A stretch of 64,000 bases of DNA from Mastigocoleus sp. MO_188.B34. GTDB lineage: Bacteria > Cyanobacteriota > Cyanobacteriia > Cyanobacteriales > Nostocaceae. Positions 57,550-64,000 of this stretch are shown piece after piece. How positions within the stretch are numbered: the stretch's first letter is position 1; every line of letters begins with the position of its first letter. The DNA lies in the NCBI RefSeq assembly GCF_030065675.1, contig NZ_JASJDK010000007.1:1-64000 (forward strand). Direction: 5' to 3'. Under the pieces are notes generated by a model. It made no database searches. It was not told the DNA's origin and worked only from the letters and a program-made list of their open reading frames with translations. A program made the position numbers and the translations under genes.

Positions 57550-58899
57550 ATGACTCAATATATGTCTGCTATTAAAACAGATGGTAGCACAAAAAGAGTC
57601 AGAGATTTATTATTTGTTATTGGGTCAACATTTGTTGCAGTTTTTGTTGCTATCTATTTAATTTTATCTCATCAAGATAATCTGTACTCGGGAATAAGTA
57701 TTAAATATCTACTCCACACATTAGCGGCTACTACAATCATTTTTGGAGGTATTATAGTTGGTATTAGTGGTTTCTACATTTTATTAATATTGCTATCTGA
57801 AGATAAAAATATTTTAGGTAAATCAACTCTTTCTAAATTTAATACAAATAAAAATATTGAAATTGAGTGTAAATGTGTCGATTCTGACTTAGAAAAAAAT
57901 ATTTCTCGTTTCTCTAGTGCAATTGAACATTTGGGTCACGAACAAATAGAAACGAGATTAGGAGCTATTTATGCATTAGAAAAAATTGCTCAAGATTCTG
58001 ATGATGAGACTTGGACAATATTAGAAACTCTTGCAGCTTTCATCAGAGAAAATGCTCCCATCATAGAGTTAGATGAAGTTAGTGAGGAGTTTTTATTTTC
58101 TAGCATACCTACAGATATTCAAGCAGCTTTAACCGTAATTGGACGCATTAATTTAGAAACAAGTCTAGAAAATCACAGAATAGATTTACGCAACACCGAT
58201 TTGAGGGGTGCAGACCTTACAGAAGCTAATTTACAGCAGATAGATTTTACAGGGGCTAATCTGCAAGGAGTAATGTTTTATGGAGCAAATCTTTCCGGTG
58301 CATATCTTACAGCTGTGAACCTTTCAGAAGCAGTTTTGTACGAAACTAATTTGCAAGAAGTCAGTCTCTATGAAGCTAATTTAGCAGGAGCGATCGCTAG
58401 AAAAGCAAATTTACAGCAAGCTATACTTCATAAGGCTAACTTAGAAAAGGCTTTACTTTACGAAGCTAATTTACAGGACGCAACACTTTACGAAGCAAAC
58501 TTACAAGAAGCTATGCTTTATGAAGCTAATTTAAGAGAAGCGAACTTGGAAGATACCAATCTTTATCGAGCGAATTTGATTGGTGCTAATTTGCGATCGT
58601 GTAAGTTGATCGGAGCTTATTTAGAAGGAACAATACTTAGCACTGCTGATATTACTGAAGCTAATCTTTTTGAAGCACATCTACTTGAAGCCAATTTTTG
58701 TGAAGCTAATCTCAGCTATACAAATCTGGTTGGAACTAATTTAAAAAAAGCAAAACTTGACGAAGCAAATCTTTCTGGTGCGGACTTAACAAGAGCTGAA
58801 AATATAGAACAAGCGCAAATTGAATCAGCATTTGGAGATAGCGATACTGTTCTTCCAGAATATTTGGAAAGACCAAATTGGAAGGAAAGTAATGAGTAA
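57550..58899 (+). CDS. Pentapeptide-repeat membrane protein
   Basis: 449 residues. Two membrane helices near the N terminus (LLFVIGSTFVAVFVAIYLIL; HTLAATTIIFGGIIVGISGFYILLILL), a helical segment typical of these proteins (ETRLGAIYALEKIAQDSDDETWTILETLAAFIRENAP), then about 40 pentapeptides with a marked LYEANLQEA pattern. The middle segment recurs in many cyanobacterial and proteobacterial pentapeptide proteins. Function unknown. The TAA stop lies within the following GAGTAAT heptamer array. Confidence 0.85.
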   Translation: MTQYMSAIKTDGSTKRVRDLLFVIGSTFVAVFVAIYLILSHQDNLYSGISIKYLLHTLAATTIIFGGIIVGISGFYILLILLSEDKNILGKSTLSKFNTNKNIEIECKCVDSDLEKNISRFSSAIEHLGHEQIETRLGAIYALEKIAQDSDDETWTILETLAAFIRENAPIIELDEVSEEFLFSSIPTDIQAALTVIGRINLETSLENHRIDLRNTDLRGADLTEANLQQIDFTGANLQGVMFYGANLSGAYLTAVNLSEAVLYETNLQEVSLYEANLAGAIARKANLQQAILHKANLEKALLYEANLQDATLYEANLQEAMLYEANLREANLEDTNLYRANLIGANLRSCKLIGAYLEGTILSTADITEANLFEAHLLEANFCEANLSYTNLVGTNLKKAKLDEANLSGADLTRAENIEQAQIESAFGDSDTVLPEYLERPNWKESNE

Positions 58900-59098
58900 T
58901 GAGTAATGAGTAATGAGTAAATTTTACTCCTGACTTCTGACTTCTGACTCCTGACTTCTGACTTCTGATTTCTGACTCCTGACTTCTGACTCCTGACTTC
59001 TGACTTCTGATTTCTGACTCCTGACTTCTGACTCCTGACTTCTGACTTCTGATTTCTGACTCCTGACTTCTGACTTCTGATTTCTGACTTCTGACTGG
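58886..59098. repeat. Long heptanucleotide (STRR) tract
   Basis: First four to five GAGTAAT units (58890-58919), then from about 58926 to 59098 some 24 units of the form TTCTGAC, TCCTGAC or TTCTGAT. The tract fills the gap between two convergent genes and gives a spurious minus-strand frame of seven-residue repeats. Confidence 0.95.
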
Positions 59099-59107
59099 TA
59101 ACTGACA

Positions 59108-59902
59108 TTATTCGATAAATATTTCTACTGAGTCTCCCAATTCTATTTGCAGTTGTAATTGAGCATTACCGCTATTCACTGCAATTTCTACCCAACCATG
59201 ACTACCAACTAAAGAAATTGCTTCTCCGACCATTACATCTGTGTAAGTCTCATACCCTTTTATGACCTTTTCACCCACACCTATGCTCCAGCTTTTACCT
59301 TCCACGTAATTTCCAGGAATATTAGTTACTGAATTACCAAAGTAGTCTATGTATTGAACACAACCTAAAAACCCATTTTTTGTGTTACTACATTTAGGTA
59401 ATTCCAACTGGATTAAACTTGCTGGATCGATTTCTTCTCCAAGTTGCTTTAAGGGAATTCCACTTGCAAGATGTGCACCCACAGGTGCAAAAATATCTCT
59501 ACCATGAAAAGTATTACTGATTTGCGATTTTACAGTAGTACGCCAGTACTTTGGATTTGTAAGTTCTACAGCTTTGTATATTCTACTTTGGTTGATTACT
59601 CCACTTAATAAACCGTTGTCCGGAGCAACAAAAAATCCTTCAGCAACTTCTACTGCTACTGCTCGTCTTTTTCCTCCTACTCCCGGATCTACCACTGCTA
59701 CGTGAACTGTTCCTTTAGGAAAATAATGATAAGCATTCATCAAACAGAATCTACCAGCAGCTATGTTTTGTGGTGGTATTTGGTGAGTTATGTCTATTAC
59801 TCGTAAATTTGGGTCAATCTGAGCGATCGCTCCTTTCATGACACCGACGTACTCATCACGAAGACCAAAGTCACTTAGCAATGTTATTAGTGATTGTTGC
59901 AT
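59108..59902 (-). CDS. SAM hydroxide adenosyltransferase (DUF62 family)
   Basis: The 264-residue protein shows the family motifs: ITLLSDFGLRDEYVGVMKGAI, VHVAVVDPGVGGKRRAVAVE, FFVAPDNGLLSGV and NTFHGRDIFAPVGAHLASG, with the conserved Asp-Arg-His set (SDFG, GKRR, FHGRD). Members use hydroxide to convert SAM to adenosine and methionine and are relatives of fluorinases and chlorinases. It lies five codons from the STRR tract at its 3' end. Confidence 0.92.
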   Translation of the reverse strand: MQQSLITLLSDFGLRDEYVGVMKGAIAQIDPNLRVIDITHQIPPQNIAAGRFCLMNAYHYFPKGTVHVAVVDPGVGGKRRAVAVEVAEGFFVAPDNGLLSGVINQSRIYKAVELTNPKYWRTTVKSQISNTFHGRDIFAPVGAHLASGIPLKQLGEEIDPASLIQLELPKCSNTKNGFLGCVQYIDYFGNSVTNIPGNYVEGKSWSIGVGEKVIKGYETYTDVMVGEAISLVGSHGWVEIAVNSGNAQLQLQIELGDSVEIFIE

Positions 59903-60011
59903 ATGCGATAAAACTCGAACATGCGAGAATTGTCAGAAGTAGTAATTCAACAAATAATAAAAAATACAAAACAATAAATAAGAAGTAATAAAAATCAGAT
60001 TATAGCTTTCA

Positions 60012-60425
60012 TTAAAAATCTGAAATCAAGTAACTATACCAACTTGCTTGAGTTTCATTTTCTTTTTTTTCAGGAACTAGTAAACGCCAAGTTTTACCTT
60101 CTTTTTGGAGTTGTAAGTAGACATTAAATGATTTCTGAACTTGAGTAATTTCCCGTTCTGGTAACTTGAAAATCAAATCGTATGTCCCACTCAGCTTATA
60201 AGTCGGTAAATTATCTAGCTTAAACAGTTTTCTTTGATCGATATGGAGGTGATTGATATCAAATCCCCGAGTATCTAGATTCAATTTTTGACTGAGTTGC
60301 TCTTGGGTATGCTCCAAATTAAATCCGATCGCTTTTTGTACTAAATCGGTGCTTGGTCCAATAGAGGTATTACTACAAGCGCTTAATACCAGTGTTAATA
60401 AACAAATAATTAGCCCCCGTATCAT
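60012..60425 (-). CDS. Lipoprotein of unknown function
   Basis: 137 residues with a lipoprotein signal (GLIICLLTLVLSAC, lipobox LSAC, Cys17). The mature part has a KLSGTYDLIFKLPEREITQVQKSFNVYLQLQKEGKTWRLL beta-rich stretch. It is probably anchored in a periplasm-facing membrane leaflet. Family not recognised. Confidence 0.75.
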   Translation of the reverse strand: MIRGLIICLLTLVLSACSNTSIGPSTDLVQKAIGFNLEHTQEQLSQKLNLDTRGFDINHLHIDQRKLFKLDNLPTYKLSGTYDLIFKLPEREITQVQKSFNVYLQLQKEGKTWRLLVPEKKENETQASWYSYLISDF

Positions 60426-60548
60426 TTATTTTAATCCTCAAACTAAAGATACATATCAAAAATACATAACAGTTTAATTTGAGCATAATTTTACTTATAT
60501 TCAAGATCTCGCTGGAATTAGGGACTTCCAATAATAAAAATAACACTC

Positions 60549-60571
60549 AGGGCGCACGTCGGTGCGCTCCT
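60549..60571 (-). terminator. Candidate hairpin downstream of the EamA gene
   Basis: On the minus strand, GGAGCGCAC pairs with GTGCGCCCT (7 of 9) around CGAC, followed by GAGTGTTATTTTTATT. It may end the EamA transcript or be a dispersed palindrome. Confidence 0.4.
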
Positions 60572-60627
60572 ACAATTAAAAAATAATCTTAAATAGATTT
60601 TTCTATTTCTGCTTCTTACTTACTTTA

Positions 60628-61560
60628 TCAACCCAAGTAAAACAAAACTACAATTCCCACCAATGAAGTTAATACACCCAAAATTGCTCTTGGACTGACT
60701 CTTTCACCCATTCCTATTGCGATCGGGATAATAAATATTGGACTTGTTTGTAATAATGTTGAAGCAATTCCAACTGCAGTGAATTTAATCGCGACTTGCT
60801 GTAACCATATCCCCAAATAGGTTCCGCAAAAAACTGCAAAAAACACAATCGCCAAAATTCGCGGTGATTTCCAATAGGGAGTTGTTAATGTTGTTCTGTT
60901 TTGAGAATTCCGAGCTTGCAGATATAACCAAGGAAACAAAACTATCACACCAGCACTCAGTCGTAGTAAAGCAGCCCATAATGGACTAATACTAATATCT
61001 TCACTACTCAATGCTACACGAGAAAATACTGCTCCAATTGCATTTGCGAAGGCTGCTACTAACCCCAGAATAATACCTTTACGCAAATTAATTCGCGTTC
61101 GTTGTTGGAATTCATCCAAAATATCGTCATTAGATTGTGTCGTACGCTCCGTAACAACCCAAGCGACTCCGATAACGGTTAAAACTATCCCAAACCAAGC
61201 AATAATTTTTAAATTTTCGCCCAAAAAAATCAACGCTAATATTGCTGTTATTGGTGGGGAAAGTGTTTGCATTAGCAACGCACGACGAGTTCCCAATGTA
61301 TTCATTGCACTCAGAAAAGCTGTATCTCCTAAACCTATACCGATCGCACCACTAAGTAACAATAACCAAAAAGGAAAAATAGGAATGTTAGTGAATAATT
61401 CATTCCTCCACAAAATTGTAACTACAAATAGGATTATAGAAACAATTCCTTTGATTAAGTTGATTTGTAATGCGGGTATGCGCTCTCCTAAACGACTATA
61501 AATTGCCGAAGCTACAGCCCATAGGCAGGCTGCAACTATTGCTGCGACTTCACCTTTCAA
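60628..61560 (-). CDS. EamA-family (DMT) transporter
   Basis: The 310-residue protein has ten membrane helices in two EamA halves (EVAAIVAACLWAVASAIYSRLG ... LKIIAWFGIVLTVIGVAWVV; GIILGLVAAFANAIGAVFSRVAL ... ASTLLQTSPIFIIPIAIGMGERVSPRAILGVLTSLVGIVVLF). The substrate is unknown; the group includes amino acid and metabolite exporters. It starts at ATG 61560 and diverges from the CIRCE-controlled gene. Confidence 0.9.
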   Translation of the reverse strand: MKGEVAAIVAACLWAVASAIYSRLGERIPALQINLIKGIVSIILFVVTILWRNELFTNIPIFPFWLLLLSGAIGIGLGDTAFLSAMNTLGTRRALLMQTLSPPITAILALIFLGENLKIIAWFGIVLTVIGVAWVVTERTTQSNDDILDEFQQRTRINLRKGIILGLVAAFANAIGAVFSRVALSSEDISISPLWAALLRLSAGVIVLFPWLYLQARNSQNRTTLTTPYWKSPRILAIVFFAVFCGTYLGIWLQQVAIKFTAVGIASTLLQTSPIFIIPIAIGMGERVSPRAILGVLTSLVGIVVLFYLG

Positions 61561-61658
61561 ACTTCAGCTAAATGAATTAAGATTCTATAAAAAATAATAT
61601 CTAATACTTTTATATTGGTCAAATTATTCCATAATAATAATATAAAATCAATATTTTA

Positions 61659-61685
61659 TTAGCACTCAATCGGCTTATCTGCTAA
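61659..61685 (+). promoter_or_regulatory. CIRCE-like element 1
   Basis: TTAGCACTC - 9 bases - ATCTGCTAA. The left arm is a perfect match to the HrcA operator (TTAGCACTC-N9-GAGTGCTAA) and the right arm matches 6 of 9; the spacing is exact. Confidence 0.65.
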
Positions 61686-61703
61686 TGTTTAAATTCCCAA
61701 AAA

Positions 61704-61730
61704 ATAGCACTCATAGGTATCAAGTGCTAA
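61704..61730 (+). promoter_or_regulatory. CIRCE operator 2 (best match)
   Basis: ATAGCACTC - 9 bases - AAGTGCTAA: 16 of 18 arm positions match the HrcA operator, with exact spacing. It begins 45 bases after element 1. Confidence 0.85.
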
Positions 61731-61749
61731 TCATAAATAATCATTTCTT

Positions 61750-61776
61750 TTAGCACTCACAACCTTTAATTGCTAG
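61750..61776 (+). promoter_or_regulatory. CIRCE-like element 3
   Basis: TTAGCACTC - 9 bases - AATTGCTAG: perfect left arm, 6 of 9 in the right arm, exact spacing. It begins 46 bases after element 2 and overlaps a possible -35 box (TTGCTA 61770-61775) with TATTAA at 61793-61798 seventeen bases later. Confidence 0.65.
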
Positions 61777-61884
61777 CTTTTCTATCATTTTTTATTAAGC
61801 ATAATAGAGGATAAGAAATAGATTAGGGTGCAAGAAAAATAGTTTATCTCACAACAAAAAGGATAAATATTTAGGAGTTGCAGT

Positions 61885-62232
61885 ATGAAATACAGTTTTG
61901 ATATTGTCGGAGTTTCGTCAATATTGCACTTTTTTAATCATCAACACCAATCTTCAGAGAATTTGGAGTCTCAAGGGGTGGAATATGTAGGAAGTCATAT
62001 TTGCTCTTTGGATGCAGTTCTAGAGTCTGTAGAACCTGTATTACCAAAATGGGGCTGGAATAAGGATGAAGTAGTTACGACTGTAATTAAATTTTGGATG
62101 AATAATTCTGAAACTATTAATTACTGGAAGTCGCGATTAACTGATGCAGGAACAAACAATTTACTTGTAGCTAGGGTTGCAGATACTAAGGCTTTACGTG
62201 CAGAACTGGATTCGCTTCTAAATAAGGAATAA
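61885..62232 (+). CDS. Uncharacterised protein behind CIRCE operators
   Basis: 115 residues, soluble, MKYSFDIVGVSSILHFFNHQHQSSE... with WGWNKDEVVTTVIKFWMNNSETINYWKSRLTDAG in the second half. No membrane helix, signal peptide or known motif. The family was not recognised. The start is supported by TAGGAG before ATG 61885. The three upstream HrcA-type operators suggest heat-shock control, which would place this gene with groEL-type genes; a hairpin terminator follows at 62351. It is therefore probably monocistronic. Confidence 0.8.
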   Translation: MKYSFDIVGVSSILHFFNHQHQSSENLESQGVEYVGSHICSLDAVLESVEPVLPKWGWNKDEVVTTVIKFWMNNSETINYWKSRLTDAGTNNLLVARVADTKALRAELDSLLNKE

Positions 62233-62350
62233 TAATTCTCATTTCACATCAGAATATGCTCAATATATCCTCTGGAGATTAGTTTAAAAAAGCTGTTTGG
62301 AAGTAGCATTATTGATGCTGTAGCTATTTTTAGTTTCTCTCCATGAAAAA

Positions 62351-62374
62351 AGGGGTATTCATACCCCTGTTTTG
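62351..62374 (+). terminator. Rho-independent terminator
   Basis: AGGGGTAT (62351-62358) pairs with ATACCCCT (62361-62368), followed by GTTTTG. It ends the 61885-62232 transcript, 119 bases after the stop. Confidence 0.75.
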
Positions 62375-62504
62375 TAATAGCTATCGTAATAGTTACAATT
62401 TGTTTGAATGCACATTCAATAGCGAAAACTTTGTAGAGAAGAACCCTTGGATTTTATCTACCTGTTGGCTCTTATCTCACATTGTTATATTTTACTCCGA
62501 ATGT

Positions 62505-62924
62505 TCACTCGGACTGGGAAACATATGCTTGGGGTTGACTGCTTTCACCCGAATCAATACTTACAGGACCAGAACCAAAATAGTAAATAAATAACATTCC
62601 ACCCATCAAGCCAATATTCTTGAGGAAGTTATTGAGTTCTGATGGATCTGCAATAGGATTATGGAAAACTAAACTCGCAGGAATTAAAAATATAATCAGT
62701 AAAATTGCTCCCCAACGGGCTTTAAAACCAAATAATATGGAAAGCCCACCTACTAAAAGACAAAAGATACTACCTGCTAGTAAGAGAGGAGCTACAGGTA
62801 ATCCTCTTTCACTCATCATTTTGGTTAGTCCTGCAAAACCAAATATGTGACCGACTCCAGAATTCAGGAAAATTGCTGCGAGGAAAGCTCGACCAAGTAA
62901 GGGAAGGTATTTTTTGAAACCCAT
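62505..62924 (-). CDS. DoxX-family membrane protein
   Basis: About 139 residues from ATG 62924; a GTG nine bases upstream is in frame. Four helices with the DoxX pattern LLGRAFLAAIFLNSGVGHIFGF, LLLAGSIFCLLVGGLSILFGFKARWGAILL and FLKNIGLMGGMLFIYYFG. The family includes subunits of quinone-linked oxidoreductases and redox-related membrane proteins. Downstream of an NDH-2 gene on the same strand (180 bases), so a shared redox role is possible. Confidence 0.88.
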   Translation of the reverse strand: MGFKKYLPLLGRAFLAAIFLNSGVGHIFGFAGLTKMMSERGLPVAPLLLAGSIFCLLVGGLSILFGFKARWGAILLIIFLIPASLVFHNPIADPSELNNFLKNIGLMGGMLFIYYFGSGPVSIDSGESSQPQAYVSQSE

Positions 62925-63103
62925 GGCGCACACCTAGTTTAGATGACAAGTTTTGCAATGTTTTGCAATATTTAAATGTAGGGAAAATCTAAATGCGAAG
63001 AAAATTCAAAATGCAAATAATATTCAATTAAGCAAAAATATTTATTTTTTATAAAATTTATTTTCCTAGATTGATTTGTTTATATCAATTTTTTTTGGAT
63101 TTT

Positions 63104-64000
63104 TTAATCCTTATTGTTACAAATAGTATTATTAATTGCTATCCTGGATGCACCCTCTCCCTCGAAATAGCACTTAAGCCAATTGAATAAGACTCCCATG
63201 CGATTACGAATTCCAGGGAGATAGAAAAGATGTACGTAAAGCCACATCCACCAAGCTAGGACACCTTTGAAAGCAAACTTTCCTATTTTTCCGACTCCCC
63301 CATGACGACCAATAATTGCTAAACGTCCTTTGTTGTAATATGCAAATTGTTGAGGCGACTTACCGATTAATTGCCGTAAAATATTATTTGCTGCAGTTCT
63401 ACCTTGTTGAATCGCCTCTTGTGCTACACCGTTAAAATCTTGTCCTTGTGATTCTACGTAAGACAAATCACCAACTGCATATACGTTTGGGTAATCCCTT
63501 ATTTGCAAAGTTGGTTTAACGATAATTTTTTCTCGATCAGCAGCTGCTATATTTTGCTTGACGAGGGATGTCGCAGCAACAACACCTGCAGTCCAAATTA
63601 CTGTATTAGTAAATAAAGTGTTCCCATCCTCCAAGTATACAGCTTCTTGAGTAACTTTGCAGACCTTAGAGTTAAAGTTAACTTTTACTCCGCAATTGCG
63701 TAAAAATCTTGCAGCATATTTTCCTAAATCTTGGGGATAGCTGCTTAATAAATCTTCTCCTGACTGCAGAAGTATTACTCTGGCTTGTTTGGGATTGAGA
63801 CAAAGATAGTCTTTTCTTAGGATGCTATCAAGTAATTCTTTTAATGCACCAGCTAACTCAACTCCCGTCGGTCCTCCACCTACAATTACAAACGTTAATA
63901 GTCGCTGACGCTTTTCTATATCAATAGTTTTAGCTGCTTCTTCAAATTTACTAAATATCCAATTCCGGAGTGCGATCGCTTCTGGTAAAGTCCTCATGGA
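63104..64000 (-). CDS. Type II NADH dehydrogenase / FAD-dependent pyridine nucleotide-disulphide oxidoreductase, C-terminal part
   Basis: The gene enters from the right edge: the frame is open to base 64000 and the MRTLPEAIALRNWIFSKFEEA segment is internal in the family, so the N-terminal FAD-binding part lies outside. Visible are the NAD-binding motif LTFVIVGGGPTGVELAGALKELL, TVIWTAGV, the second FAD motif NVYAVGDLSYVESQ, AQEAIQQGRTAANNILRQL and the C-terminal amphipathic, membrane-binding part (FKGVLAWWMWLYVHLFYLPGIRNRMGVLFNWLKCYF). NDH-2 enzymes pass electrons from NAD(P)H to quinone without proton pumping. Confidence 0.92.
   Translation of the reverse strand, partial: SMRTLPEAIALRNWIFSKFEEAAKTIDIEKRQRLLTFVIVGGGPTGVELAGALKELLDSILRKDYLCLNPKQARVILLQSGEDLLSSYPQDLGKYAARFLRNCGVKVNFNSKVCKVTQEAVYLEDGNTLFTNTVIWTAGVVAATSLVKQNIAAADREKIIVKPTLQIRDYPNVYAVGDLSYVESQGQDFNGVAQEAIQQGRTAANNILRQLIGKSPQQFAYYNKGRLAIIGRHGGVGKIGKFAFKGVLAWWMWLYVHLFYLPGIRNRMGVLFNWLKCYFEGEGASRIAINNTICNNKD

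Noticed and set aside
58716-59108. Minus-strand frame of seven-residue QKSEVRS-like repeats
   Set aside because: Translation of the heptanucleotide tract, overlapping the end of a real pentapeptide gene.
62343-62594. 83-codon frame at the terminator after the CIRCE gene
   Set aside because: Starts in the terminator hairpin and runs antisense into doxX.

Overview
The window is a piece of a cyanobacterial chromosome, most likely from a filamentous heterocyst-forming lineage (Nostocales). The evidence is petB/petD of the cytochrome b6f complex, a CpcS/CpeS phycobilin lyase, a carboxyl-terminal protease like the one that matures D1, a cyAbrB regulator, scattered GCGATCGC (HIP1) sites, heptanucleotide tandem repeats (STRR), many pentapeptide-repeat proteins and an AT-rich base composition. 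Genus is not resolvable from the window alone. I see no rRNA, tRNA or insertion sequence.

Positions 1-12738 hold a type I-D CRISPR-Cas locus, all read left to right. It starts with the 3' end of cas10d (the rest, and cas3', lie off the left edge), then csc2, csc1, cas6, cas4, cas1, cas2, a leader with a strong hairpin, and a large array that I count by hand as 93 repeats and 92 spacers. The cas10d frame is open from base 1 and contains three in-frame 87-bp tandem copies of a palindromic element. They sit just upstream of an internal Shine-Dalgarno plus ATG that should start the small subunit Cas11d.

Positions 12780-31637 are mixed housekeeping and accessory genes: a membrane protein converging on the array, an ArnT-like glycosyltransferase, a zinc-ribbon protein, a 1.8-kb gene-free stretch, cyAbrB, an Rrf2-type regulator, cobD/cbiB, pyrR, a two-component cluster (response regulator, hybrid kinase, NTF2-like protein), cobO, a VanY-like peptidase, an AEC transporter, a phosphoribosyltransferase, a GPH-type symporter and a TPMT-like methyltransferase.

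Positions 31844-46580 hold an AAA+ ATPase, a HEAT-repeat protein and the CpcS/CpeS lyase. They are followed by a coiled-coil membrane protein, a site-2 protease, a metallo-beta-lactamase-fold protein with a degraded metal site, and ctpA divergent from petB-petD. The petD terminator is very long. An anti-sigma-type kinase and a glycosyltransferase follow.

Positions 46632-64000 contain two convergent pentapeptide-repeat membrane proteins: an RDD/HEAT/pentapeptide fusion, and a CHAT (caspase-like) protease carrying a GC-rich minisatellite that encodes an Ala/Gly/Leu/Val-rich segment. Then come an exported FAD oxidoreductase, clpS, a DUF2103 protein, a VOC protein, a third pentapeptide protein, a long STRR tract, a SAM hydroxide adenosyltransferase, a lipoprotein, an EamA transporter, and an uncharacterised 115-aa gene behind three tandem CIRCE-like (HrcA) operators. 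DoxX and the 3' part of a type II NADH dehydrogenase close the window.

The signals I consider most unusual are the in-frame palindromic repeats in cas10d, the triple CIRCE-like operator over an unknown gene, the CHAT-pentapeptide protein with its expandable membrane segment, and the tetraloop swap in the last repeats of the array.
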